Source: Physcia stellaris (taxonomy: Eukaryota > Ascomycota > Lecanoromycetes > Caliciales > Physciaceae). Taken from it: a stretch of DNA of 64,000 nucleotides. The notes under the pieces are model-generated. The model saw nothing but the letters and a program-made list of their open reading frames with translations, searched no databases and was not told the origin of the DNA. The translations under genes were made by a program, and so were the position numbers. Location of the stretch: the NCBI GenBank assembly GCA_018902385.1, contig JABSSW010000030.1, positions 124,001-188,000 of the forward strand. The letters are read 5' to 3'. Positions within the stretch are counted from its first letter, which is position 1; each line of letters begins with the position of its first letter. Positions 1-10,867 of this stretch are shown in pieces.

Positions 1-1939
1 ATGGCCAGTCCGCAGGAGCATCGATGTTTGCTCCATAAGCGATCAGTGATATTGCCAAAGTGATATCGTCAACTTTCGCAGCAATCTGTAGTGGGGAATC
101 TCCGCACTCATGACCGTCAACGGAAGCACCAGCGCTCATTAGAACCTCCATGAGCTCATAGTTCTTCATAAACACCGCCGTCTGCAAGGCCGTGTCTGTA
201 AAATTACAGACAGCTGTTCTGGAGTCCGGACTCAATGAAGCAAAGTCCTTTAGGAACGACTGGCGTCGTTTGCTGAGCCGTGGGTCGGGGTTTGCCCTAG
301 CATCCAGCAGAGCCTTGACCATCAACACATTCCCGTTCCGCGTGGCATGTACAAGAGGGCTGATGTACGCATTGTCTGTATCATCATTTGGCGGAAACAT
401 GTGTGTATCATAATTTGGTTCAATAGATGACCCCAAGGGTGCATCTACATGGCACCCATTTGCTAAGAGCATGTGGACAATATCCATGTTATCGTTTTCT
501 GCCGCAGCTTGTAGTGCCGTTCCCTCTGTTGGACTCCATTGGTCTATTGAAGCTCCGGCTTTCAAAAGCATCTGTACCACAATCTTGCAACCCGACTTGG
601 CCGCAAGACCCAGTAATGATAGCCATTCGCGGTCAAACGCTGTAGCACAGGCGTTGACGTCTGCACCTAGCTCAAGCAATGATTGCACTATTTCACCAGA
701 CTTCGCTATGCTGACTGCCAACTCGAGTGGTGTAATTTCATAGATGTGTCTTAGTCTAGGGTTGATTTCGGCTCCTCTATCAATTAGAAGTCTGACAAGC
801 CGAACGCTGCCACATCCTATTGCGTTTCGAAGCGCACATTCGGAAAAAGTTCGGACATTGGCATCAGCGCCTACGGTCAAGAGGAAGTGTACTAAATCAA
901 TATCATCGACCGTACATGCGTGAAGCAGAAGATTCGTTGCGAGAATCTCCGTAGTTGGTGTCTTGTACGAGAAGATGCTCTTGAGCACCCATCGCCGGCT
1001 GCTATCGGCGACCCATTCTAGGAATTGGTCCAAAGACTTGCCAAATAACGAGTTGTTTGTAGATAAGTATATTAGCGCCTGAACAAGCTCAAAGCCAGTC
1101 GAAAGGTTGGAAAGTGCTGTGGTCTCCTGGCCCATAGATTTTTGGCTCCTGTCCAAATCAGTCGTCAACATTGCCATCATCGAAGGAAGGGTTGGAGCTC
1201 TTGGCAAAGTGCCGCATTTGACTTGGGAAACGAAAACGTCCCAGGGACAAGCTTTCAAGGAAGTGTAGGCCATATCTACGGATTTGGTGTGGATTGAGAT
1301 TCCTGGTGTCCATGTGTCGCTTTCAGGGACTGTGAGGGATAACGCTACCCACAGCAAGGGTAGCATCGACTTCCAGCTGCTTTTGAAACCTGAACCATGG
1401 GATGTTTTGGAGACTAATCCTGCATAAGCGTTGTTCCGCCGGAGTACAGATGGCAATGTCTGATGGCGTCGCCGGGCTGGCGGCTGTGGTAAATATTAAT
1501 CTGAATCGTTCAACCTACAAGGGGGACAAGAGAGCGATCACCTGTCTTAGAATACTCGTCCCATATCGACTGGGTGTACCGAGAGATCTCTTTTCTCACC
1601 TTTTTCTCCGGGATGATGGTGCCATTGATATAGATCGCACTATCCTTGCCATTCAATTTACGCTTTCGAACTTTGTGGGCAACAATTGCCCAATTCTTAC
1701 TAGTACTATTCTTTGATAGACCCCACTTCTTGAAGCGCCGGAAATACTGCTCCTTGCTGACACAATTCAGATAGTGTTTGGAAGACACCCAGACTGCATT
1801 ACCTTGCACGAAAACCATGACGGTTTGCCATCGCTGTCATGACATCCTCACGCTTTAGATCATCTTTGACATATAATCGTTCGATCTCCACTTTATGTCT
1901 CTCCCATTCGGCGTCAGATATTCTTTTGCCGGACGACAT
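1..1939 (-). CDS. Clr5-domain ankyrin-repeat protein (3' part beyond left edge)
   Basis: Three exons are read on the minus strand: 1939-1803, 1756-1519 and 1483 to the left edge. Introns of 46 nt (GTAATGCAG...CAG) and 35 nt (GTAGGT...CAG) keep the frame. The N-terminus from MSSGKRISDAEWERHK matches the fungal Clr5 domain: W near the start, LY.KD.L..EDVM in the middle, HGFRASKEQYFRRFKKWG across the first splice. After a linker of about 200 residues come ankyrin repeats, for example TEGTALQAAAENDNMDIVHM and TDTALQTAVFMKNYELMEVL, running open to base 1. The 35-nt intron is very short, so exon 3 could start elsewhere, but the joined frame is open throughout. Clr5-ankyrin proteins are common in Pezizomycotina; their targets are mostly unknown. 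A role as an intracellular protein-interaction scaffold is inference. Confidence 0.8.
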
Positions 1940-2968
1940 GACTGTCAACTGGATGGTCACCGAGGTCAAAGTGTTCACTTTTGTATGGCGAGTTTTGTGT
2001 CGTGATATCTGGAAGGAAATTAATGTGTTGGCAGTTTGGGAGGAGATAGAGCCGCTAGATAAAAAAAAAAATACTGGGCCTGCGAACAGAATTGTGGGAA
2101 AGGATGTAGAAGAAGAGAACCAGCACGAGAAGTCAAGTGCTAAATTCGCAGCCTTATCGAAGCCAGCGAAGCCTTGCGGCAACCTTCCCAGTCTCGCCAG
2201 TGTGACCGCGGTTCGTTACCGCCGCCATGTGCCATTGCCGCTTCTAATGACAATGAGGCTCTGATGTTGATGCATTGAATTAATTGGACGAGGCCAGAAT
2301 CTCGAAAGCCCACATGCGGTTATGGCAGTGGCATGACTAGGATGCCGCAATGGCCAGCACGCCAGCATGCATGTCAGCACAGTCTCTCAAGGAACAATCA
2401 TTGGCTGTTGCCAAAATATCGCAAAGCTCAGGGTAGGGAAAGCGCCACTGGAGCCGTGAGATGGTTGTCCACCCTTGGACTTTGGGAACAGATTGTCAGC
2501 AATTGATTGGATGGGGCCAGAATCTCGAATCTGAGCTAGCTGCCGTTCCGATCTAAGCCCACTCAGCCCACTCCCGGTGCCGGCACGTCTCCTGCAAGGC
2601 CTCTCATCTCGAGCTCGGAATAATCTGGTCACATTCGAGAATATCGCACGTAGCAAGCCAACGAAGGCGCGTTTGGCGAAAAGCCTAATGCGCGCTATAC
2701 CTGTAGCGTAGGCGAGGATCCGCGATCGTTGCTCGCGCTCAAGAAGCATGTCTAGTCTGCTAGGCTTTTGCTGGCCAGGGACGGGCATGGCCAGAATCTC
2801 GGTTCCTGACACCTGATGTCAGAGGAAAGCCCGGTATCTCAATTATTTCATCTCAAATATCTGCCACTCGCCTGTGCATCCCAGACTTCAAAGAGATCTT
2901 TCAACATCAGAGAGCTCGTTATCTCAAGCCACCTGATCGAGCTCACACCACTCAAGCGTCAAATCAGA
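1940..2968. repeat. intergenic stretch with a thrice-repeated 13-mer
   Basis: No convincing gene is seen. The 13-mer GGCCAGAATCTCG occurs at about 2292, 2514 and 2788. The first two copies are embedded in a longer similar stretch beginning attgga. The open frame at 2387-2812 on the minus strand has no recognisable domain. The repeat could be a relic of a short element. Confidence 0.3.
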
Positions 2969-3238
2969 ATGCCACTTTCCACTGAAGCCATTATCTCGCT
3001 CATTAGCGTCATCGTCAATCTCCCTCCAGCCCTGTTCATCGTCTGGATACTTTACTCCCGTCGTCGCCGTCAACCAGGCGATGTCCACCATCTAGGTAAG
3101 AATGATGTTGGCATTAAGCACCTTACCGAGGCTGATGACTGTGACTTCCATTCAGATGGCAACCAAGTCGAACTCGATCGGAGACCCCAAGCCAATTTGG
3201 AGCGGCCGAGGAGGACTGTTGTCACCTTCGAAGGTTAA
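2969..3238 (+). CDS. small single-pass membrane protein, unknown function
   Basis: Two exons, 2969-3095 and 3156-3238, with a clean 60-nt intron (GTAAGA ... CTGATGACTGTG ... CAG), give 69 residues. The N-terminus MPLSTEAIISLISVIVNLPP leads into a hydrophobic helix ending ALFIVWILY. A basic stretch SRRRRQ follows, then a short polar, arginine-rich tail ending TVVTFEG. The charge pattern suggests one transmembrane helix with the tail in the cytosol. Small proteins of this shape are frequent in Dothideomycete and Leotiomycete genomes and have no known role. The start was chosen because the helix begins just after it; the frame is open further upstream. I do not recognise a family. Confidence 0.5.
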   Translation: MPLSTEAIISLISVIVNLPPALFIVWILYSRRRRQPGDVHHLGKNDVGIKHLTEADDCDFHSDGNQVELDRRPQANLERPRRTVVTFEG

Positions 3239-4241
3239 GCACAGATCTCGACGCTTCTTCGTTTGTCAAAGATCACCGTCTGCTTTGTTGAAATGAGTTA
3301 TTGGTGTCCAGCAGTTTGGTGATTGTACTAGCCTCATGTATGTAAATCACTATGTTTCGTCCAAGTACGATTATGCTAAAGCGTGCCACAGCTTGTGATG
3401 CCTTCTCATGCACCTGCCCCTAGCGAAGAATTATTTTCCATTTCTTAAGGATTTCGTTAGGAACAAGTGTTAAGAAAAAGTCAATCCCATCATAGCATCG
3501 ACAATTCATCATACTCGTGACACACTATGATAAATGTGATACTAAGCTTGCCATTTATTTGTCGAAGAAGGTGTGGAAGGTGCCTAAATATATCGTCACA
3601 GCATTGGTTTGTGACCTTCGCAAAGTTCCTTAGCGCTCTGTAAGGGGAGTTTCCGAAGACGCCCAGATCCTTAATCTGGATCAGAACATCACGGTACGGT
3701 CTCCAAACGCCTTTGACGAACACCGGCTCTGGTTAATTTTACCTCTGGTCCTTGGCGTGTCGCATGGCCCAGCCCAATTTGTCAAGTCTTCTGTGAAATA
3801 CTCCAAAATCAAGGTGGGAGATACCACGTCTCCTGCGAAATGCAACAATTTTTGGGTAGGTAACTTCATATCCTGAGTGTCCTAGTTTGCCATCTGGATA
3901 TGCTAAATCTATCGAGTCGCTTCGACAGTATGGCGTGCACACATGCATATATGTAGTATACCTTTGGGGCAACTGACCAGTTCTTTCCACGAGTTTCAGA
4001 AGCCCAATCTGGATGGAAAGCTCTTGTGCCGCATCTTGGTTTGTTTCCTCTAATGTCACACCGGAAAATATCTGTGGTCCGTTGATCGAAGCGCGCCACG
4101 CGCAAACACAGCGCCAATCTGCGCGGATGCGTCAGGACGATCCTACGAGGGTCCGTGTACTTGCGGCCCGTGTGTATATAGCCAGCAACAGTGCCCAGAA
4201 GACGTGCCATGATTTTTCTCTTGCACGAACCGGCGGCGAAA
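3239..4241. other. intergenic; possible short minus-strand gene fragments
   Basis: An open frame at 3739-4059 (minus, 106 aa) has balanced composition, and another lies at 3490-3723 (minus). I could not join them with a splice that keeps frame, and no domain is recognisable. A TATA-like gtgtatatag at about 4171 may serve the gene that starts at 4242. Confidence 0.2.
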
Positions 4242-5110
4242 ATGTTGTGGCTTCTTGCCTCCACGATTCTCTACCAGCTGGCATGCAGCCTACCAAAAGC
4301 TCTTACTAGCTTTCCGGGCTCACATTCATTACAACTGGACACCAAGAACCTCACAATTCCACCCTCTCTCGCTCTTCCCTTCATACCGTACGTATTCCGC
4401 CTGACCTCTCCTCCGAGTAGGCTAGATTCCTCAATCCTAAATTTGACAACCGAGTCAACGCTAACAATGTACAACCTACAAAGCCACCTCCTCAAGAACT
4501 GGCCAAACATTGATGAATGGGTCCTGCTCCGTCCGCACCAAGGGTCCTACCTCACCTTCACCCAGTATTCCCGCATAGGTGACCGTACGCTCACCGCGGA
4601 AGCGCTCGATCTGTTTCAGTACGAGATCCATTACCTCACGACACACCCGTTCCGCCACGGTCGTAAGTGCTTCTCCAGGGTTCTCATGTCCAGTATCTGT
4701 TTTATCGTCGAGCTTGTAGATGTTTGCTTGCGGTTCTTTTTGCAAGTCGCGGCTGCCCCATAAAAGAAGATGTTGAACAAAAAGAGACAAAAAAGTAATG
4801 GGATACTGACTTCCGAACCCCCTCAGCGCGCAACCTAATCGGTCACAAAAAGACCACAGACGTCTACTTCGAATGCACAGCCGAATGGGCACGTACATTG
4901 CCTCCCGGCTTTGATCGGATGTGGACATTTCCGCTCGCCATGGATATGCTGAGGACTGTGGAGAGCTTTATAGCAAGTTCGGGGCTGAGGGAAGTTAAAT
5001 GGAGCGTTTGGCACCTCGAAGACGAGCTGGTGAGGTGTTTCTTGAATTTTCAATGGCCATATGAGTTGGGTGGTGAGACGCGAAGAAAGGGCATTGGAGG
5101 TACCTTATAG
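4242..5110 (+). CDS. secreted protein of unknown function, 234 aa
   Basis: Exons 4242-4662 and 4827-5110 flank an intron with GTAAGT at the 5' end and CCCCTCAG at the 3' end; the join keeps frame. The start MLWLLASTILYQLACSLPKA looks like a signal peptide, with a core of about 12 apolar residues and possible cleavage after ACS. An upstream in-frame ATG at 4191 would bury that signal, so 4242 is preferred. The body has FTQYSRIGDRTLTAEALDLF in the first exon and DVYFECTAEWARTLPPGFDR in the second. Few cysteines are present. No family is recognised. It most resembles lineage-specific secreted proteins of fungi with unknown function. Confidence 0.55.
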
Positions 5111-5641
5111 TTCTCGGAAGAGAAAATGCGGGATAAGTTGGATGTATTCTATCTGAGAGCAACGCGGTGAGTATACAAAGGCTAAAAAGATCAGCTGTAA
5201 CCACAGAAAGTTGTGTTTCAACAATGGGCATGTCTATACGGTGGTAGTGAATCTCATCTCACTATCAAGATTGGTTCTCTAATTTCTGAACAGCTTTTCA
5301 GACCTGGACCAGGATGTGTTCTGTCACTTATACTGACTGGAATTAACAACGGATTACCTCTTCACAAGTCGGCAATCAAAATTCTTGTCAAGAGTAACTA
5401 TACAGGCTTCAGTAGATGGCAATGCGAAGGAGATTTGACAACCCCATCTTGATGAACAGCGCTGAAAGCCTCGGAAGTCACAAATACAAAATCTTAGCCT
5501 TAGGCGCTGTTGTAGGAAACATCCGAGGAATACAAATTCCACAACCCCATACGACAATAACACCATGAACAAGAATCGAAGTCTTCGCAGAGATGATCAA
5601 GTCTTAGTTGTGCATCTGAAGACAAGGATTTTCTGGCTTGC
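5111..5641. other. intergenic, nothing recognised
   Basis: Short frames on both strands lack domain signatures. The stretch is the downstream side of both flanking genes, which converge here. Confidence 0.4.
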
Positions 5642-7075
5642 CTACTGCACCTCATAATTATCCAGTGCGTACTCAATAAACCATGTTAGCTCCTCCTGAT
5701 ACTGCGTCACTGGTAGCGCGCTCTGAAATTCCTTCCTAACGAACCCCTTCTCCACCTTTTTACCATCAAACCGGTCTTCAACCCATTGCAGCCAATTACG
5801 CTGCGCAGCATACATCGCTGGGATATGCGTAGCCCCAGCATACCTTTGATACTCCAGCTGATGGTCTGGGAAAATCTTAGCCGTCTCATTGACATACTGG
5901 TCCGTGACCAGCGCCGGAACGACCTGATCCGCACCCCCCTGAACCACAAGCAGTGGCCCCGCAAAATCCCTTCCACCAACACCAGTCCTATTCTGAAAGG
6001 CTTCGACCCGCGGTAGATGCTGCCATCCCGGCTGATACAGCGTCTCGTTGTTCATGAAAGTTGCAAACACAGGATTGCACCCTTGGATCTCTTCAGCCAG
6101 CGTGAACCTCCTGATGCCCTCCGCTGTAAGTATACTTCCAACATCGAAATCCGGATACACGCTCTGCAGTCCACGGAGCACCAGCGCGGCGAGATACGCA
6201 ACCCCCTTGGAGACATCAACCTGTGTGACAAAGTTCGTTAGCGGACTCCCTGCCACAGCGCCGAGATATCCATGCACAGGTCTCTGTTTCTGGCGCTGAG
6301 CGACGCCCCACGCGACGCCTCCGCCCTGCGAGTGGCCCACGACCACGAACCGCTTCGACAGTTTCCTAAACGCGGTCTGGGCAGCTTGGACAGCGTAGGT
6401 GACATCATTCGCTTGACTCGGATTCGCAAGGTACGGATGCGGTATCTTCTTCCCCCGGGCATCCCTCCCAACTCCTAGTCCCTGATAGTCCGGCGCCACG
6501 ACCACGTAGCCCTGCTGCACCAAAGCGAAGGGCACCATCCAGTGGTACCACAAATTCCGTACATGGCTAGGCCCACACTCCGCGAAGATGCCGGTGGTGG
6601 CGTGCGCCCAGCTGACGACGGGATAGCCATCGTGCAGCTTCCTTGGGACGTACGGCCACAGCACGTAGGCTGAGGCGGGCACTAAGCTCCCGTTGAGCGT
6701 CTCGCTCTGATACATTATCCGCGAGATGGCGGTATTTGGCGGGAGCGTGAACGCTGAGGCGTTCGCGTTCTTCTCCACCGTGAGCAAGGAGCCAGCGGGG
6801 AGGTGGGAGCTGTTGGATGGGGGGGTGTAAAAGGGAAGAGAAGACACGGAGCCGGAGGCCCAGTTTGAACGCTCGAAATTTAGAGCTACTTCGATGTTGT
6901 TGACGAGGGCGGCGGTGAGGTTGGTGGAGGAGATTTGGGAGGGGGTGAGGTGGTAGGTGGAGTTGAACGTGTTAATTTGAGGGGCTATGAGGCTGGTTTC
7001 GGAAGATGGGGACTGGGCGGTCACCAGGGCGAGAAGAGTGGTGGTAAGGTGAAGCGTTATTAGGGGATGATACAT
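5642..7075 (-). CDS. secreted alpha/beta-hydrolase, secretory-lipase-like
   Basis: A single exon encodes 477 aa. The signal peptide is MYHPLITLHLTTTLLALVTA, followed by an N-glycosylation-rich region. Catalytic elements of the alpha/beta-hydrolase fold are visible: the nucleophile elbow GHSQGG near residue 248, an acid in LLVVQGGADQVVP near residue 375, and a histidine in YAGATHIPAM near residue 413. The motif APDYQGLG before the elbow and the length fit the fungal secretory lipase (LIP) family, which hydrolyses ester bonds of lipids outside the cell. Prolyl-aminopeptidase-like or other esterase activity is possible. The frame is intact with no sign of decay. Confidence 0.8.
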   Translation of the reverse strand: MYHPLITLHLTTTLLALVTAQSPSSETSLIAPQINTFNSTYHLTPSQISSTNLTAALVNNIEVALNFERSNWASGSVSSLPFYTPPSNSSHLPAGSLLTVEKNANASAFTLPPNTAISRIMYQSETLNGSLVPASAYVLWPYVPRKLHDGYPVVSWAHATTGIFAECGPSHVRNLWYHWMVPFALVQQGYVVVAPDYQGLGVGRDARGKKIPHPYLANPSQANDVTYAVQAAQTAFRKLSKRFVVVGHSQGGGVAWGVAQRQKQRPVHGYLGAVAGSPLTNFVTQVDVSKGVAYLAALVLRGLQSVYPDFDVGSILTAEGIRRFTLAEEIQGCNPVFATFMNNETLYQPGWQHLPRVEAFQNRTGVGGRDFAGPLLVVQGGADQVVPALVTDQYVNETAKIFPDHQLEYQRYAGATHIPAMYAAQRNWLQWVEDRFDGKKVEKGFVRKEFQSALPVTQYQEELTWFIEYALDNYEVQ

Positions 7076-8778
7076 CGTGGAGTCGGAAGAGTTCTTGCTG
7101 ATGCTGCGGATTGTAGTGCTGGCTAGCTGACTGAGTACAACCTAGTACCCGAACAGAAGAAGAGGTGGGTTTGTCAGTCTGCAAATCAAAAATCAGGGAA
7201 CGAACGTTGGCTTTATAGTCGCATACCCAATTACCGTTTCGATTAGAGGTTACTAGGAGCGCAATCGAAAATAGCGGACTGTATTTGCTGGACCCATGGG
7301 ACCGGCGTACTCATCCACACCCGACCGTCCCAACCATGAAAATTCGATCATATTTCCACAGTGTACTTTCCATACAGGTTTTGCGGCGTTGAGTTCTCTG
7401 GTGCATGATCCCTGCCATATTCACTCTTGATTACCAAGCGAATGGGGGAACATCTTTCGACCGCTCCTTCGCATGAATTACCCTCTTTGTTGTCCAACAC
7501 TGTGGGCCCTTCTAGACTTAGAGTAGGTGAAGATTAGAAATCCACTTCCTGAGCAGGGACGGGATTCTGTCATAGTGGAATCCTTCGGGGTTTTTCGTCG
7601 GAGATCATCGGACTTCCGTCCTTAAACCCTCGTCCCTTATCTTGACAAGGGTATTGGTCTAATTTCAGTTCATGTTACGCTTTCAGCGTAATTCAAATAA
7701 GGTATGATGTAACAGTCTGTCTACTAGTAATGACTTAGCTTAATATATGATGTTATACCGGATTCTTACTATTGATGGATACGTCCGTCATAATTGGTTT
7801 GCGGATGAAACCACCACGATGCCATCAGGCATGCAATAATCACCAGAGAAATTCTTGAGACGTGCCTAAGGATCCGTACTGATGATTGGTCCACGAAGAA
7901 TCCTATTTGTAGGCTCCAGTCTGCTACCAATACTGTATCATTCGAGAGCAAGTGTGGAAATTTTGCTGTCATTGAAAGGGGCGAGAAGCGCATGAATGCA
8001 TCTAAGATAATGGAACTCAATGGCTCTTTCATGATGACATTGAGGCGCATGCAACGTATGTTGTGGAAGACTCCAGAACAGACCTGGTCTTATGATATCA
8101 GGGTAAAGACCTAGGCCCCAAACACACTACTATCAGTAAGCTAGAGATCCTTTCTCCTTCGATCAGGATGGCCATATGTAATTGTATCAATCTAGGGCTG
8201 GTGTATAACAGTCGAGGACATTGCATGCAGACTGAGGAAACTCCAGAATCAAAGAAGACCCAATGGTAAAGCATCAAAAGAGAAACAGTGATAAACATGA
8301 CATTTTCAACAAGACTCGGCCTCCGGTCTTACACATGCAGCAGTCTCTGTCAAACTCACAGTTCCCTTTTTCTTGGTCTCTGGAGGTCTAGGGTGCAAGG
8401 AGACTATTGCGGATCTTTGCTTGGTTGACAAAGATTGTGCTCTGTAACGGGTGACTGAATTCAAAGACACAGAAGTATCAAAGCAGTTACTTTCAATAGA
8501 TAGCTTTATGTCTCCGACTGCTTTTTAATGAGTTTGTCACAAAAACCAGAGGATTGATTGCTCTATGACCTAGAAAATCTTTAGTTCGCCATGAAATCTC
8601 TTTGTCTTATCGCTGATGAGGGAAGCAGCAAGCATACAAACCACACCATGCATTTGCGACACCTAGCAATACGTTAGCAAGATGTTCTGCCAAAAGCTGG
8701 CTTTATCATCCAATTCCTTTTAAAGCATGATAAATAGCTTGATGATCTCCACCGGTAAGACTCATCTTATGACTAGTT
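7076..8778. other. intergenic, no gene recognised
   Basis: About 1.7 kb separates the lipase promoter side from the first SET gene. Only short frames occur, none with a domain or signal peptide. Composition is normal for the arm. I see no RNA gene or element ends. Confidence 0.4.
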
Positions 8779-9795
8779 ATGGCTCTCAGACATTTCACGA
8801 AGCTGGAAGATTGGGAGATTACCAAAGCCTTTGAAAGACTTCAGATAGCACCTACCATATCCGATCCGCCTATAAACACGTATGTGCGTATGACCGATGT
8901 GGTAGGCGAAGGTCGTGGGTACGTTGCTTGTAGGAATATCACAAAAGGCACACGAATACTTCAAGACGAGGTAATATTCTCGATCCCGGGGAATGCCAGT
9001 GCCAAACAAATCAATCAAGCAATAAAAAAGCTTGGAAAAGTTGAGCGGGAAGCATTCGGCAAACTCGGTAATCCGGAGATGGATAACAGCACACGCTTCT
9101 ACACATACGGTTTCAACATGCCGAAAGTCGGACCATCTACGCACTCTCGGTCAGGAGTATTTTTACATGCAGCTCGTTTCAACCACTCGTGCATGCCCAA
9201 TGCATTTTGGACCTGGAACGAGCAAGCGGGCACGAATGACAAAGGCCGTCTTACAGTGAACGCAACCCGGGATATTGCGACTGGCGAAGAGATTACTTTC
9301 GACTACACAATGCTCGATAAATTTGAGTCACGTGCCGACCGTGTGGCGACCCTCGAGAAAGATTATGGCTTCGTCTGTAGTTGTCCAGCTTGTGATACAG
9401 AAGATCCAAGCTTCACCCGGGGTGACGAGAATCGACAATGGATGAAAGATATTCACAAAAATAACCGAAAATGGGCGGAAGGTACCGTACGTACCAGACG
9501 CAACGAAGCCAACCGGAGACGAAGATATGCACAGCTCATGGACACTCAGAAGCTCCTTGAACTGATTGAAATCGAGGGTATTGGGTACCCACAACAGGCC
9601 GAGGCAAATGGCTGGCTAGCAACGTGGTGTATCAGAGAAATAAAGCTGGATGGACCCACTGTAATGGACCGAGAGGAAGCGCGCACAATGGGACTTAAGG
9701 CCGCTAGAAACAAGCTTGATCTCGACATTGTCGCTGCAGGTGATAGGTCATCGGAAGTAGAAAGTACCTTGAATCTTATTGCACAATTAGGTTAG
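8779..9795 (+). CDS. SET-domain protein 1 (SMYD/SET5-like)
   Basis: A single exon encodes 338 aa. The SET core is visible in order: GEGRGYVACRNITKGTRIL near residues 42-62, then RFNHSCMPNAFWTW near 133-146, the NHSC motif that binds the methyl donor. GEEITFDYTM near 177-187 includes the tyrosine used in catalysis, and a zinc-binding post-SET CSCPACD follows near 213. This arrangement is that of fungal SET5/SMYD-like lysine methyltransferases. The substrate, histone or not, cannot be told. It shares the start (M.LR.FT..E.W.I...., ..RLQ..PT) and layout with the gene at 10868, so the two are tandem paralogues. All key motifs are intact. Confidence 0.85.
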   Translation: MALRHFTKLEDWEITKAFERLQIAPTISDPPINTYVRMTDVVGEGRGYVACRNITKGTRILQDEVIFSIPGNASAKQINQAIKKLGKVEREAFGKLGNPEMDNSTRFYTYGFNMPKVGPSTHSRSGVFLHAARFNHSCMPNAFWTWNEQAGTNDKGRLTVNATRDIATGEEITFDYTMLDKFESRADRVATLEKDYGFVCSCPACDTEDPSFTRGDENRQWMKDIHKNNRKWAEGTVRTRRNEANRRRRYAQLMDTQKLLELIEIEGIGYPQQAEANGWLATWCIREIKLDGPTVMDREEARTMGLKAARNKLDLDIVAAGDRSSEVESTLNLIAQLG

Positions 9796-10867
9796 GTTCG
9801 ACCGGCAACTGTACAATAGGGAAACTAGTTCCGTCCAATGCTTGATTCTTTTTGTATTGACGAATGTCAGCAGCATTGTAGTAGTGAAGAGTCCTATTAA
9901 TAGCAATTGTTAGCACTTGTTGGAAATTACATACAGCGAGACTTTTTAGGGTAGCTGGCCCCATGCAACAGTTAACACAATTACAATGTGAGCTTGGAAT
10001 TTACAAGCAGATCGAGTCCGCCATTGGAGATTGCTGTCCATGAAGTAAGCCTCCGTAGAGAGAGCACGAACCTTGTGTGCAAAGCAATTGAATTCATCGC
10101 AATCCCAAGCATGTTGCTATTAAGGGTTTGACGAAACAATTAGATCGTTGTTCTCAGTCATCCGGTCCCGGATTTGAGGGGTAGGTGGAACATCCGATGA
10201 AGGTGTGATTGTAGGCTTTGAGCCACCTGCTTGTACTACTGTGTCCCCATTGCCCGGTCTCGCTCCGGCTGATCCTCAACCAAGAGAAACCTAGATCCGA
10301 AGTGGCATGAGGTAAATGTCGAGATATGGCTTGTTGCCCATGGTCTCTCCCGAGTGCAAGCAAGTGCCCCTGAAACGGCAGAGTCAGGGTTTCCCAGGAA
10401 GATGGCAACAAGCACTATCATGGACAAGACGGTTGAATACCTTTGCCCTAGTTGCTGGAACTTTAGGTCCTAAGATCAGTACAAAGATCATTCCGTCATG
10501 TGCAGACATTGTGTCCTCATTAGGCAGCTGATTCTTACAAAACAGTGTTTCCAGAGCAAAGGTGTTTTTTGTGAGGTGACTGGTGTCTCAGACCAGTGTC
10601 TTGTTAGACCTGCACAAACGGAAGCCGATGAGATTGTTCCTTTGTTAGCCATGAGACTGTGCTTACGAGTGTTTTAGGCTTTGTGTAGTTGTCGCACAAG
10701 AGTCACCGGCATTGTGTTTATAAGCTGCAGGTAAATGACTATCTTCTAGTAGAACATCAGCAAACCATTTACCACAAGCCTATCTCTTCATCTCACATAC
10801 CATTGGCAGGACCAATAGCACGAGCAAACTACAGTATCACACTACTTTTGCCCCCATACTAATCACC
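9796..10867. pseudogene. intergenic with relic of the HD-gene 3' end at about 10,150-10,275
   Basis: On the minus strand near 10,275-10,150 the frame reads ARPGNGDTVVQAGGSKP. It aligns with ARPGDGSIPVHASGSRP at the end of the HD-phosphohydrolase gene (12,368-13,983, same strand). The relic sits about 355 bp after SET gene 1; the full HD gene ends about 435 bp after SET gene 2. The rest of the HD gene is missing from this copy. The remainder of the stretch shows nothing recognisable. Confidence 0.55.
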
